Source: Mycolicibacterium chubuense (GTDB lineage Bacteria > Actinomycetota > Actinomycetes > Mycobacteriales > Mycobacteriaceae). Taken from it: 54,306 nt of DNA. This document shows, piece after piece, positions 21,289-34,966 of the stretch (the stretch's first letter is position 1; each line of letters opens with the position of its first letter). The position numbers and the translations under genes were made by a program. The stretch spans positions 111,326 to 165,631 of the forward strand of contig NZ_JYNX01000031.1 of the NCBI RefSeq assembly GCF_001044255.1. The letters run 5' to 3'. The notes beneath the pieces are model-generated. The model was not told the origin of the DNA and ran no database searches. It saw only the letters and a program-made list of their open reading frames with translations.

Positions 21289-21845
21289 TGGCGGACCGAG
21301 TCCTCGACCAGATCCAGGACGGCGCCGAGCCGTTCTGGGTCGTCGCCGGACGCCAGGCGTGCCACCAGCCCGTCCAGCACCAGTTCCAGGTAGGTCCGCA
21401 GCACCTCGCCGGGCACGTCGTCGCGGAGACGCCCGGCCTGCTTCTGCTTGCGCAGCCGCTCTGCGGTGGCCGCTGAGAGCTCCGCCGACCGTTCCGACCA
21501 GCCCCGGCTGAACGCCGGGTCGTTGCGCAGCTTGCGGGCGATCTCCAACCGCGTTGCCAGCCAATCGAACTGATCGGGCGCGGCCAGCATGTCCCGCATC
21601 ACCTGGATCAAGCCCTCGCGCGCCGCCACATCGGCCATCCGCTCCGCGTCCTCACGCGCCAGTTCGAAGAATAGCGTGTCCTTGTCGCGGAAGTGGTGGA
21701 AGATGGCGCCGCGCGAGAGCCCGATCGTCTGCTCGAGCCGTCGCACGGTGGCCCGGTCGTACCCGTACTCGGCGAAGCACCGCCGGGCGCCGTCGAGGAT
21801 CTGACGACGCCGCGCCGCCAGATGATCGTCGGTGACCCGGGGCAC
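21282..21845 (-). CDS. acnR: TetR-family regulator, probable aconitase repressor AcnR
   Basis: A 187-residue repressor. Residues 10–55 hold the TetR DNA-binding domain (ILDGARRCFAEYGYDRATV, SRGAIFHHFRDKDTLF). The gene begins three bases after the acn stop, so the two are one operon. In Corynebacterium glutamicum the acn-linked TetR protein AcnR represses acn and binds citrate or Mg-citrate; Rv1474c holds the same place in M. tuberculosis. The function here is therefore inferred from sequence family plus position. Start is GTG 21845. Confidence 0.88.
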   Translation of the reverse strand: MPRVTDDHLAARRRQILDGARRCFAEYGYDRATVRRLEQTIGLSRGAIFHHFRDKDTLFFELAREDAERMADVAAREGLIQVMRDMLAAPDQFDWLATRLEIARKLRNDPAFSRGWSERSAELSAATAERLRKQKQAGRLRDDVPGEVLRTYLELVLDGLVARLASGDDPERLGAVLDLVEDSVRQR

Positions 21846-21848
21846 GTG

Positions 21849-24680
<2,832 letters not shown>

Positions 24681-24720
24681 TCATCGCCGCGACGGGCTGT
24701 GTCGGCGGCGTTTGTCACCT

Positions 24721-24744
24721 TAACAGTACGCTTGTCCTGTATTG
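24721..24744. promoter_or_regulatory. possible AcnR operator in the acn / Rv1476-like divergent region
   Basis: In the 156 bases between the two divergent starts lies an imperfect inverted repeat, AACAGTAC to GTATTG, with exact inner arms ACAG (24723–24726) and CTGT (24737–24740). CAGTAC resembles the half-site of the corynebacterial AcnR site, but spacing differs. Confidence 0.3.
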
Positions 24745-24818
24745 AATCCCAGGGTGCGCTCCATTCTTGTCGGTGTGTGCGCGTGATGCCACCCCCGCAG
24801 GTCGCGTACCGTGCTCGT

Positions 24819-25358
24819 GTGACCGGACCGCAGGTGATTCCGTTCCTGCCGGCGTACATCCCGCCGGAGATCGACATGGATCAGGTTCAGGCCGACGTCA
24901 AGGACGACGGCATCAGCGTGCCGCCCGCCGATCAGGCCGAGGTGCCGGCGCTGCGGCAGGTGGTCGAGGACGCCAAGCAGCAGGGCATCGACCTCAAGAT
25001 CGTGGTCATCGCGAACAACCCTCCGATCGACACGCCGCTGCGCGACATCGCGACGGTCGTCGGCAACGCCAACCCCGGATCCACGGTGCTGGCGCTCAGT
25101 CCGTCTTTCGCCGGGACCTACAGTCCGGTGCTCGATCGGTCGACGCTCGAGGCGGGCCAGGACCTCGCCCGAACGGGCGATCCGGTGCAGTCGTCGAAGA
25201 ATTTCCTGGGGGAGTTGACCACCCCGCACTTTTCGTGGACCGCATTCACGATTGTGCTCGTATTCCTGGTGCTCATCGCCGCTGCCGCGACCCGCGTGCT
25301 GCAGAAATACGGCAAACGGTCGACCGGTTCCAGCGCAGCCTCCACCAGCAACGATTGA
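24819..25358 (+). CDS. Rv1476-like membrane-anchored protein
   Basis: A 179-residue protein with an N-terminal soluble part and one C-terminal helix (TAFTIVLVFLVLIAAAATRVL, about 145–165) followed by a short basic/Ser tail. The soluble part has a TPM-like alternating pattern (DLKIVVIANNPPID, STVLALSPSFAG). Function unknown. Position before ripA is conserved with M. tuberculosis, so a link to cell-wall hydrolysis is possible but only by neighbourhood. GTG 24819 gives the conserved start VTGPQVIPFLPAYIP. Confidence 0.85.
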   Translation: MTGPQVIPFLPAYIPPEIDMDQVQADVKDDGISVPPADQAEVPALRQVVEDAKQQGIDLKIVVIANNPPIDTPLRDIATVVGNANPGSTVLALSPSFAGTYSPVLDRSTLEAGQDLARTGDPVQSSKNFLGELTTPHFSWTAFTIVLVFLVLIAAAATRVLQKYGKRSTGSSAASTSND

Positions 25359-25413
25359 GGAATAACCGCCTCGCGCGTTAATTCAAACATCACCGTTTGA
25401 TAACGCCCATTGC

Positions 25414-25510
25414 AATTACATTGTTGTAATTTGTGACTAAAGTTTCTTTAGCGTCAGATGTGACGTACGGTGCAATCGGTGCCTGTAGTTGCAGTTGTGC
25501 ATTGTGTGAC
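25414..25510. promoter_or_regulatory. ripA upstream region with two perfect palindromes
   Basis: The 184 bases before ripA are AT-rich for this genome. AATTACA-TTGT-TGTAATT (25414–25431) and CTAAAG-TTT-CTTTAG (25437–25451) are perfect inverted repeats lying six bases apart. GTGAC occurs three times (25433, 25460, 25506). In M. tuberculosis ripA is reported to be controlled by the MtrA response regulator, whose sites contain GTCAC-like repeats; the GTGAC words could be such sites. Confidence 0.45.
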
Positions 25511-25542
25511 TTCTGCGCGAAGCCTGAGGAGACCTGAGTCGA

Positions 25543-26955
25543 ATGAGACGCCCCCTTGGCGGCGCGCCCGCCACCCGGTTGTGCGCGGTGTCGCTGGCGT
25601 TCGGCATGGTGATGACGACGCCGCACCTCGCCCAAGCGCAACCCGGCAACGGTGACCTGGCCCAACTCGTCACCGAGGTCGCCAACGTCAACCAGAAGCT
25701 GCAGGATCTCGGAGCCGCGATCCAGACGCAGCAGGAGAGCGTGAACAAGGCGATCCTCGACGTGGCCACCGCACGCGAGAACGCGGCCAAGGCGCAGCAG
25801 CAGGTCGACGCCAGCGCGGTCGGGGTCAAAGAGGCCAACGCCGCGATCGACGCCGCGCAGGGACGCTTCGACAAGTTCGCGGCCGCGATGTACGTCAACG
25901 GCCCGTCGAGTTCGTACCTGACCGCCAAGGACCCCGTCGACATTCTCGACACGGCGGCCACCGGGCAGGCGCTCTCGCTGAGCTCCCAGAAGGTCATGAC
26001 CGACCTGTCGCGGGCGCGCACCGAGCAGGTCAACAAGGAGTCCGCCGCACGGCTGGCCAAGCAGCAGGCCGACGATGCGGTCAAGGCCGCCGAGACCAGC
26101 CAGCAGAGCGCCGTCGACGCGCTGACCAACGCTCAGCAGACCTTCAAGGCCCAGCAGAGCGAGCTCGACCGGCTCACCGCCGAGCGGGCCCAGGCGCAGA
26201 CGAAACTCCAGCAGGTACAAGCGCTTTCGGCGCCGTCGTCGCCGGTCTCGGGTCGCGCGCCAACGGGATCGGGAGCGGGAGCGGGAGCCACCCCGGCGCC
26301 GTCGGGTGCCAACGCGAACTGGGATGTCGATCCGGCCACCGGCAACCGCGACACCGCCTGGGACATGACGTTGCCCCAGATCCCGAGCGCGTTCGTCAGC
26401 GGCGACCCGGTCCAGATCATCAACGCGGTCCTGAAGATCATCACCACCTCACTGGAGGTGACCCAGAACCTCGGCCGCAAGTTCCTGCAGAGCATCGGCC
26501 TGCTGCCGACACCGACCGGTATCACCAACGGCGCGATCCCGACGCTGTACGGACGGCAGGCCACCGAGTACGTGATCAAGCGGGGAATGTCGCAGATGGG
26601 TGTGCCCTACTCGTGGGGCGGCGGCAACGCCTCGGGGCCGAGCCGCGGCATCGACTCCGGCGCGGGCACGGTCGGCTTCGACTGCTCGGGTCTGATGCTG
26701 TACATGTTCGCCGGTGTCGGCATCAAGCTCGACCACTACTCGGGCTCGCAGTACAACGCCGGGCGCAAGGTGCCGTCCTCGCAGATGCGCCGCGGCGACA
26801 TGATCTTCTACGGCCCCAACGCCAGTCAGCACGTCGCGATGTACCTCGGTGACGGGCAGATGCTCGAGGCGCCCTACACCGGCTCGGTGGTCAAGATCTC
26901 GCCGGTGCGGACCAGCGGTATGACGCCGTTCGTGACCCGAATGATCGAGTGGTGA
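25543..26955 (+). CDS. ripA: peptidoglycan endopeptidase RipA
   Basis: Secreted NlpC/P60 D,L-endopeptidase that cuts the peptidoglycan stem peptide at the septum and is needed for daughter-cell separation. 470 residues: signal peptide (1–32, cleavage near AQA-QP), a long coiled-coil autoinhibitory domain (about 38–230, repeated Ala/Gln heptads), a Gly/Ala/Pro linker, and the catalytic domain with Cys381 (GFDCSG), His430 (SQHVAMYL) and Glu442 (MLEAP). ATG 25543 follows GAGGAGA. Matches Rv1477; partner RpfB and activation by proteolysis are known for the family. ripB follows with overlapping codons. Confidence 0.97.
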   Translation: MRRPLGGAPATRLCAVSLAFGMVMTTPHLAQAQPGNGDLAQLVTEVANVNQKLQDLGAAIQTQQESVNKAILDVATARENAAKAQQQVDASAVGVKEANAAIDAAQGRFDKFAAAMYVNGPSSSYLTAKDPVDILDTAATGQALSLSSQKVMTDLSRARTEQVNKESAARLAKQQADDAVKAAETSQQSAVDALTNAQQTFKAQQSELDRLTAERAQAQTKLQQVQALSAPSSPVSGRAPTGSGAGAGATPAPSGANANWDVDPATGNRDTAWDMTLPQIPSAFVSGDPVQIINAVLKIITTSLEVTQNLGRKFLQSIGLLPTPTGITNGAIPTLYGRQATEYVIKRGMSQMGVPYSWGGGNASGPSRGIDSGAGTVGFDCSGLMLYMFAGVGIKLDHYSGSQYNAGRKVPSSQMRRGDMIFYGPNASQHVAMYLGDGQMLEAPYTGSVVKISPVRTSGMTPFVTRMIEW

Positions 26956-27641
26956 TCGCGCTGCGCCGCCTTCTCGTCTCACTCACCGTCGCGGTCGCGG
27001 TGCTGATCGGCGCGGCCTCGCCCGCCGCCGCCCAGCCCGAGGCCGGGCAGTGGGATCCCACGCTGCCCAAGCTGATCAGCGCCGGCGCCCCCGGTGATCC
27101 GCTCGCCATCGCCAACGCGTCGCTGGCGGCCACCGCACAGGCCACGCAGGTGACGATGGACCTGGGCCGAAAGTTCCTGCAGAGCATCGGGTTGGCGCCG
27201 GCCGACCCGGTCGGGGTGGCGCCGGGCATGGTGCGCGGCCCCGCGGCCATCGAGTACGTCATCCGCCGCGGCGGCAGCCAGATGGGGGTGCCGTACTCGT
27301 GGGGCGGCGGGAAACCGACCGGACCCAGCCGCGGCATCGATTCCGGCGCCAACACCGTCGGCTACGACTGCTCGGGCTTCACCCAGTTCTCTTACGCCGG
27401 CGTCGGCGTCCTCATCCCGAAGTACTCGGGCGACCAGTACGACACCGGTCGCAAGGTGCCCATCGCTCAGGCCAAACGTGGAGACCTCCTGTTCTGGGGT
27501 CCCGGCGGCAGCCAGCACGTCGCGATGTACCTCGGCGGCGGCAGGATGCTCGAGGCCTCCGGCAGCGCCGGCAAAGTGACCGTGAGTCCGGTGCGGACCT
27601 CGGGCCTGCAGCCCTACGCGGCGCGCATCATCGAATCCTGA
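26952..27641 (+). CDS. ripB: peptidoglycan endopeptidase RipB
   Basis: Secreted NlpC/P60 hydrolase of 229 residues, without the coiled-coil domain of RipA. Signal peptide LLVSLTVAVAVLIGAASPAAA, then a short segment shared with RipA (LGRKFLQSIGLAP) and the catalytic domain: Cys140 (YDCSG), His189 (SQHVAMYL), Glu201 (MLEAS). GTG 26952 makes GTGA with the ripA stop; GTG 26949 is also possible. Matches Rv1478. The strong likeness to the RipA end indicates an old duplication. Confidence 0.95.
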   Translation: MIALRRLLVSLTVAVAVLIGAASPAAAQPEAGQWDPTLPKLISAGAPGDPLAIANASLAATAQATQVTMDLGRKFLQSIGLAPADPVGVAPGMVRGPAAIEYVIRRGGSQMGVPYSWGGGKPTGPSRGIDSGANTVGYDCSGFTQFSYAGVGVLIPKYSGDQYDTGRKVPIAQAKRGDLLFWGPGGSQHVAMYLGGGRMLEASGSAGKVTVSPVRTSGLQPYAARIIES

Positions 27642-27772
27642 GTAGCGGCTGAGTTAATTCGGGCGGCGTCGACGGATTCCGAGCCGCCTGGAATAGTTGA
27701 CGGCGGGTGTCCGGCCACCATCGGCCGGCGCCGCACCGACCATCAGGTAGTGCGCATGTGGAAGGAACGTTG

Positions 27773-28930
<1,158 letters not shown>

Positions 28931-28934
28931 CCAG

Positions 28935-29888
28935 GTGGCTCCGATTCCGCGGTCCACCCGCTCCGTCGACCTGCCGTCGATGAAGCGTGGCGAGATCCGT
29001 GACCCGGCACTGACGGCGGCGCTGCGCAAGCTGGAACTCACGGTCCGCCGCAAGCTCGACGGTGTGCTCCACGGCGATCACCTCGGTCTGCTGCCGGGGC
29101 CGGGATCCGAACCCGGTGAGTCGCGGATCTACCAGCCCGGCGACGACGTGCGCCGGATGGACTGGTCGGTCACCGCACGCACCACCCACCCGCACGTTCG
29201 GCAGATGATCGCCGACCGGGAGCTGGAGACCTGGCTGGTGGTCGACGTGTCGGCCAGCCTCGACTTCGGCACCACCGGGTGCGAGAAGCGGGACCTGGCC
29301 GTGGCCGCCGCGGCGTCGATCGCGTTCCTCAACAGCGGCGGCGGCAATCGGATCGGCGCGATCATCTCCAACGGCGAGACCACGCGTCGGGTGCCGGCAC
29401 TGTCGGGGCGCATGCACGAGCAGGAGTTGCTGCGGGCGATCGCCACCATTCCGCGCGCGCCGGTCGGTGTGCGCGGTGATCTCGCGGCGGCGATCGACGC
29501 GCTGCGCAGGCCGGAGCGCCGACGCGGTATGGCGGTGATCATCAGCGACTTCCTCGGGCCCATCAACTGGATGCGGCCGCTGCGGGCCATCGCCGGACGC
29601 CACGAGGTGCTCGGCATCGAGATCCTCGATCCGCGCGACATCGAGCTGCCTCCGGTCGGCGACGTCGTGCTGCAGGACACCGAGACCGGGCGGACCCGCG
29701 AGTTCACCATCGACGAACAACTGCGCACCGATTTCGAGAAGGCCGCCGCAGCCCACCGTGCCGACGTGGCGCGCACGCTGCGCCGGTGCGACGCACCGCT
29801 GCTGACGTTGCGCACCGACCGCGACTGGATCGCCGACGTGGTGCGGTTCGTCGCGAGCCGGCGCCGCGGCGCCCTCGCAGCACGGTGA
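28935..29888 (+). CDS. DUF58 domain protein (MoxR operon)
   Basis: A 317-residue cytosolic protein. YQPGDDVRRMDW (residues 66–77) is the DUF58 signature, and VVDVSASLDFG (103–113) a degenerate MIDAS-like VWA motif. Members of this family sit between moxR and a VWA membrane protein in many bacteria and probably form a complex with them. Matches Rv1480. GTG start four bases after moxR1. Confidence 0.9.
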   Translation: MAPIPRSTRSVDLPSMKRGEIRDPALTAALRKLELTVRRKLDGVLHGDHLGLLPGPGSEPGESRIYQPGDDVRRMDWSVTARTTHPHVRQMIADRELETWLVVDVSASLDFGTTGCEKRDLAVAAAASIAFLNSGGGNRIGAIISNGETTRRVPALSGRMHEQELLRAIATIPRAPVGVRGDLAAAIDALRRPERRRGMAVIISDFLGPINWMRPLRAIAGRHEVLGIEILDPRDIELPPVGDVVLQDTETGRTREFTIDEQLRTDFEKAAAAHRADVARTLRRCDAPLLTLRTDRDWIADVVRFVASRRRGALAAR

Positions 29889-29919
29889 TCGCTGTCAACG
29901 ACGAAAAGACAAGTAGGAC

Positions 29920-30927
29920 ATGACTTTACCGTTGCTCGGACCGATGTCGCTGTCGGGCTTCGAACACCCGTGGTTCTTTCTGTTCTTCCTCGTGGTGCTC
30001 GGCCTCATCGGGCTCTACATCGTGGTGCAGCTGTCCCGGCAGCGGCGGATGCTGCGCTTTGCCAACATGGAGCTCCTCGAGAGTGTGGCTCCCAAGCGCC
30101 CCAGCCGATTGCGCCATCTGCCCGCGATCCTGCTGATCCTGTCGCTGACGTTCTTCACGGTCGCGATGGCCGGACCGACCCACGACGTCCGGATCCCGCG
30201 CAACCGCGCGGTGGTGATGCTCGTCATCGACGTGTCGCAGTCCATGCGCGCGACCGATGTGGCCCCCAACAGGCTCGCGGCGGCCCAGGAGGCGGCCAAG
30301 CAGTTCGCCGACCAGTTGACCCCCGGCATCAACCTCGGTCTGATCTCCTACGCCGGCACCGCCACGGTGCTGGTCTCGCCGACCACCAACCGTGAGGCGA
30401 CCAAGAACGCGATCGACAAGCTGCAGCTGGCCGACCGGACCGCAACCGGTGAGGGCATCTTCACGGCGCTGCAGGCGATCGCGACCGTCGGCGCCGTCAT
30501 CGGCGGCGGCGACGAACCGCCGCCCGCGCGCGTCGTGCTGATGTCGGACGGCAAGGAAACGGTTCCGTCGAACCCGGACAACCCGAAGGGCGCCTACACC
30601 GCGGCGCGGACCGCCAAGGACCAGGGCGTCCCGATCTCGACGGTGTCGTTCGGCACGCCCTACGGCTACGTCGAGATCAACGACCAGCGTCAGCCGGTGC
30701 CCGTCGACGACGAGATGCTCAAGAAGATCGCCGACCTGTCCGGCGGTGACGCGTTCACCGCGTCGAGCCTCGAGCAGCTCAAGGAAGTGTTCACCAACCT
30801 GCAGGAACAGATCGGCTACGAGACCATCAAGGGCGACGCGAGCGTGGGATGGCTGCGGCTGGGTGCGCTCGTGCTGGCCGGTGCCGCGCTGGCCGCGTTG
30901 CTCATCAATCGCAGGCTGCCCACCTGA
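29920..30927 (+). CDS. VWA-domain membrane protein (MoxR operon)
   Basis: A 335-residue protein. Helices at about 18–38 and 66–84, then a VWA domain with the MIDAS residues Asp104, Ser106, Ser108 ([12 protein letters not shown]), and a last helix at about 312–330. The VWA domain is expected on the outside if the first two helices form a hairpin. A metal-binding protein interaction module, probable client of MoxR1. Matches Rv1481. ATG 29920. Confidence 0.9.
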   Translation: MTLPLLGPMSLSGFEHPWFFLFFLVVLGLIGLYIVVQLSRQRRMLRFANMELLESVAPKRPSRLRHLPAILLILSLTFFTVAMAGPTHDVRIPRNRAVVMLVIDVSQSMRATDVAPNRLAAAQEAAKQFADQLTPGINLGLISYAGTATVLVSPTTNREATKNAIDKLQLADRTATGEGIFTALQAIATVGAVIGGGDEPPPARVVLMSDGKETVPSNPDNPKGAYTAARTAKDQGVPISTVSFGTPYGYVEINDQRQPVPVDDEMLKKIADLSGGDAFTASSLEQLKEVFTNLQEQIGYETIKGDASVGWLRLGALVLAGAALAALLINRRLPT

Positions 30928-31704
<777 letters not shown>

Positions 31705-31728
31705 GACAGGACAGGTAAGGACCTTCAC

Positions 31729-32535
31729 ATGACGCTTCTTCAGGGGAAACGGATCCTCGTCACGGGGATCATCACCGACAGCTCGATCGCGTTCTACATC
31801 GCCAAGGTCGCCCAGGAGGCGGGCGCCGAGCTGGTGCTCACCGGCTTCGACCGGATGAAGCTCATCCGTCGCATCGCCGACCGGCTGCCGAACCCGGCGC
31901 CGCTGATCGAGCTCGACGTGCAGAATCAGGAGCACCTCGACTCGCTGGCCGATCGGGTCACCGCCGAGATCGGTGAGGGAAACAAGCTCGACGGCGTGGT
32001 GCACTCCATCGGCTTCATGCCGCAGACCGGTATGGGCATCAACCCGTTCTTCGACGCGCCCTACGAGGACGTCGCCAAGGGCATCCACATCTCCGCCTAC
32101 TCGTACGCATCGCTGGCCAAGGCCGTGCTGCCGATCATGAACCCGGGCGGCGGCATCGTGGGCATGGACTTCGACCCGACTCGGGCCATGCCGGCCTACA
32201 ACTGGATGACGGTCGCCAAGAGCGCGCTGGAGTCGGTGAACCGCTTCGTCGCGCGCGAGGCCGGCAAGGTCGGCGTGCGTTCCAATCTCGTTGCCGCCGG
32301 CCCGATCCGGACACTGGCGATGAGCGCGATCGTCGGCGGTGCGCTCGGCGAGGAGGCGGGCGCGCAGATGCAGCTGCTCGAGGAGGGCTGGGATCAGCGC
32401 GCCCCGCTCGGGTGGAACATGAAGGACCCGACGCCGGTGGCGCGGACCGTCTGCGCGCTGCTGTCCGACTGGCTGCCGGCGACCACGGGCACCGTGATCT
32501 TCGCCGACGGTGGAGCGAGCACCCAGCTGCTGTGA
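31729..32535 (+). CDS. inhA: enoyl-ACP reductase InhA
   Basis: NADH-dependent enoyl reductase of FAS-II, the target of isoniazid-NAD adducts. 268 residues; catalytic Tyr157 and Lys164 ([10 protein letters not shown]) correspond to Tyr158/Lys165 of M. tuberculosis. The cofactor residues [10 protein letters not shown] (with Ile20) and HSIGFMP (with Ser93, equal to Ser94) are wild type at the classical resistance positions. ATG 31729; operon with fabG1. Matches Rv1484. Confidence 0.98.
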   Translation: MTLLQGKRILVTGIITDSSIAFYIAKVAQEAGAELVLTGFDRMKLIRRIADRLPNPAPLIELDVQNQEHLDSLADRVTAEIGEGNKLDGVVHSIGFMPQTGMGINPFFDAPYEDVAKGIHISAYSYASLAKAVLPIMNPGGGIVGMDFDPTRAMPAYNWMTVAKSALESVNRFVAREAGKVGVRSNLVAAGPIRTLAMSAIVGGALGEEAGAQMQLLEEGWDQRAPLGWNMKDPTPVARTVCALLSDWLPATTGTVIFADGGASTQLL

Positions 32536-32557
32536 CGAGCGCTCGCGCGAGGAACCA

Positions 32558-33595
32558 ATGACCACGGCCGGCGATTTCGACGCGCTGCTGCTGCTGTCCT
32601 TCGGCGGACCCGAGGGACCCGAGCAGGTGATGCCGTTCCTGGAGAACGTCACCCGCGGCAGGGGCATCCCACGCGAGCGGTTGGCCAGCGTCGCCGAGCA
32701 CTATCTGCATTTCGGTGGCGTGTCACCGATCAACGGGATCAACCGCGACCTGATCGTGCAGATCGAGGCCGAGCTGGCCCGGCGCGGCATGGAGGTGCCG
32801 GTCTACTTCGGCAACCGCAACTGGGAACCGTTCGTCGAGGACACCGTTGCGCACATGCGCGACAACGGTGTTCGTCGTGCGGCGGTGTTCTCCACCTCCG
32901 CGTGGGGCGGCTACTCGGGATGCACGCAGTACCAGGAGGACATCGCCCGCGCCCGCGCCGCCGTCGGCCCGGAGGCGCCGGAGCTGACGAAGCTCCGCCA
33001 GTACTTCGACCACCCACTGCTGATCTCGATGTTCGCCGAGGCGATCCGCGACGCCGCGGCGACGCTGCCCGAGGAGCTGCGCGCCCAGGCGCGCCTGGTG
33101 TTCACCGCGCACTCGATCCCGCTGCGCGCCGCGTCGCGGTGCGGCCCGGACCTCTACGAACGCCAGGTCGACTACACTTCGCGGCTGGTTGCGGCCGCCG
33201 CGGGCCATCAGGACTTCGACCAGGTGTGGCAGTCCCGGTCGGGCCCGCCGCAGGTGCCGTGGCTGGAGCCCGATGTGGGCGATCACCTCGACGCCCTGGC
33301 GCGTGACGGGGTGAAGGCGGTGATCGTCTGCCCGGTGGGCTTCGTCGCCGACCACATCGAGGTGGTGTGGGATCTCGACACCGAACTGGCCGAACAGGCC
33401 GCCGAGGCGGGCATCGCCCTGGCGCGCGCGTCGACGCCCAACAGCAGCCCCGGATTCGCGCGGCTGGCGGTGGATCTGATGGACGAACTGCAGCGCGGGT
33501 TGCCCGCCGCTCGTGCCGACGGTGCCGACCCGGTGCCGGGCTACGGGTGCACCGTCAACGGGGCACTGTGCACGCCTGCGTGCAGCAGTTCCTAA
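32558..33595 (+). CDS. hemH: ferrochelatase (coproporphyrin type)
   Basis: Inserts iron into coproporphyrin III, as expected for actinobacterial enzymes (CpfC), in the terminal steps of haem synthesis. 345 residues; His185 in FTAHSIP is the metal-site histidine. The C-terminus [17 protein letters not shown] gives Cys331, Cys338 and Cys342, ligands of the [2Fe-2S] cluster seen in mycobacterial and animal enzymes. ATG 32558 after GAGGAA. Matches Rv1485. The stop overlaps the convergent gene by four bases. Confidence 0.96.
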   Translation: MTTAGDFDALLLLSFGGPEGPEQVMPFLENVTRGRGIPRERLASVAEHYLHFGGVSPINGINRDLIVQIEAELARRGMEVPVYFGNRNWEPFVEDTVAHMRDNGVRRAAVFSTSAWGGYSGCTQYQEDIARARAAVGPEAPELTKLRQYFDHPLLISMFAEAIRDAAATLPEELRAQARLVFTAHSIPLRAASRCGPDLYERQVDYTSRLVAAAAGHQDFDQVWQSRSGPPQVPWLEPDVGDHLDALARDGVKAVIVCPVGFVADHIEVVWDLDTELAEQAAEAGIALARASTPNSSPGFARLAVDLMDELQRGLPAARADGADPVPGYGCTVNGALCTPACSSS

Positions 33596-34458
33596 GTCCT
33601 CCAGGCCGACTGCAGGATCGCGTCGACGGCGGCCAGTCGCGCCGACCGGACCACGCCGCCCAGCGGGCGTAGCGCGTCGCTGGCCAGCTGAACCTCCGAC
33701 GAGCTCTGCAACCCGATCGGGATCAGCCCCGAGCTGACGGTGATGATCGCGTCCACGTGCGCGGCGTTCTCGAGCACCCGCACCGCGCGCACCGGCGCGT
33801 GGTCGGGAATGCGGTGCGCCCGCGTCGGTTCGAGGACCTGCTCGACGAGCCTGCGCGGATCCGCGACATCGGCGCCCGACGTTCCGGCCCGCAGCGCACC
33901 GAGCGCGTCGGCGGCCGAGCGGACCGCGTCGCGCAGCGCGTACTCGGCCTCGCCGAGATCGACGGGGGACGTCACCGGCAGGGTGTCGAGTGAGTACACC
34001 GTCCAGGACAGCCCACACAGTTCGGGCTCGAATTCGTCGTCGTCGCCGTCGGGGGAGTCCGCGTAGTCGTCCGGGTATTCGAAGTCGGGGACCATGCCGA
34101 TCGCGGCGCCGGTGCCGCCGACGATGATCGCCTCACCCGCCGCGATCGCGTCGCGCCCGAACTGGGTCCCCGGCGGGAGGCCCCGGACGTCGCCGGGCAC
34201 CGGCAACGCGAGGGCGATCGCCGGCTGCGCCTGGGCCGCGCGGGCCACGGTGCGCATCGTCTGCAGCAGCGACATCGCCCCGGCGTTGTCCAGATCCGGC
34301 CACGGCAGCCCGGTGCGCTGCGCGGCGACGGAATCGTAGGCGGTCACGGAATGCGTTGGCGTCCATTGGGATAACGCATCCAGGACATCGTCGGGCGCAG
34401 CGGCACCGGCCAGCCAGGAGTTGGCCCACACCGACAGCGAAACACTGGGACACCACAT
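33592..34458 (-). CDS. conserved hypothetical protein (Rv1486c-like)
   Basis: A 288-residue protein with no motif I recognise. It is rich in Ala, Asp and Leu with no signal peptide or membrane segment. A highly acidic stretch lies in the middle ([18 protein letters not shown]). The N-terminal [18 protein letters not shown] is conserved in mycobacteria as I recall. ATG 34458; downstream GTGs are possible. Position fits Rv1486c. It converges on hemH and diverges from nfeD. Confidence 0.75.
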   Translation of the reverse strand: MWCPSVSLSVWANSWLAGAAAPDDVLDALSQWTPTHSVTAYDSVAAQRTGLPWPDLDNAGAMSLLQTMRTVARAAQAQPAIALALPVPGDVRGLPPGTQFGRDAIAAGEAIIVGGTGAAIGMVPDFEYPDDYADSPDGDDDEFEPELCGLSWTVYSLDTLPVTSPVDLGEAEYALRDAVRSAADALGALRAGTSGADVADPRRLVEQVLEPTRAHRIPDHAPVRAVRVLENAAHVDAIITVSSGLIPIGLQSSSEVQLASDALRPLGGVVRSARLAAVDAILQSAWRT

Positions 34459-34505
34459 GATGGCTGCAGTGTAGTTGTTAGCCGCTCGCGAAGGGGTCTG
34501 CGCGC

Positions 34506-34511
34506 TACGCT
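34506..34511 (+). promoter_or_regulatory. -10 element of a leaderless nfeD promoter
   Basis: TACGCT matches TANNNT and ends six bases before the ATG at 34518, the spacing of leaderless mycobacterial transcripts. Confidence 0.4.
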
Positions 34512-34517
34512 GGCGCC

Positions 34518-34952
34518 ATGGCCGTACCGCTGATCTGGCTGATCGCAGCGCTGGCGCTGGCCGGGGCCGAGGCGCTGACCGGCGACCTGTTCCTGCTGAT
34601 GCTCAGCGGCGGTGCGCTCGCGGCGGCCGGATCGAGCGCGCTGCTGGACTGGCCGGTGTGGGCCGACGGGCTGGTGTTCCTGGTGGTGTCGGTGCTGCTG
34701 TTGGTCGGGGTGCGCCCGGCGCTGCGGCGCCGGATGAACGCCGGCACCGGGCTGCCCGAGCCGGTCCGGGCGCTGGAGGGCAAGAGCGCGCTGGTGCTGG
34801 ACCGGGTCGCCCGGCACGGGGGTCAGGTCAAGCTCGACGGCGAGATCTGGACGGCGCGGCCCTACAACGAGAACGATGTCTACGAACCCGGCGACCACGT
34901 GACCGTCGTGCACATCGACGGAGCAACCGCGGTCGTGTCCAAGATCGCCTGA
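34518..34952 (+). CDS. NfeD-like membrane protein
   Basis: A 144-residue protein with three helices in the first 70 residues ([47 protein letters not shown]), then an OB-fold domain ([44 protein letters not shown]). Short NfeD proteins pair with stomatin-like SPFH proteins, and the SPFH gene follows by 14 bases. Matches Rv1487. Confidence 0.92.
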   Translation: MAVPLIWLIAALALAGAEALTGDLFLLMLSGGALAAAGSSALLDWPVWADGLVFLVVSVLLLVGVRPALRRRMNAGTGLPEPVRALEGKSALVLDRVARHGGQVKLDGEIWTARPYNENDVYEPGDHVTVVHIDGATAVVSKIA

Positions 34953-34966
34953 GTGAGGAGTCCCCG

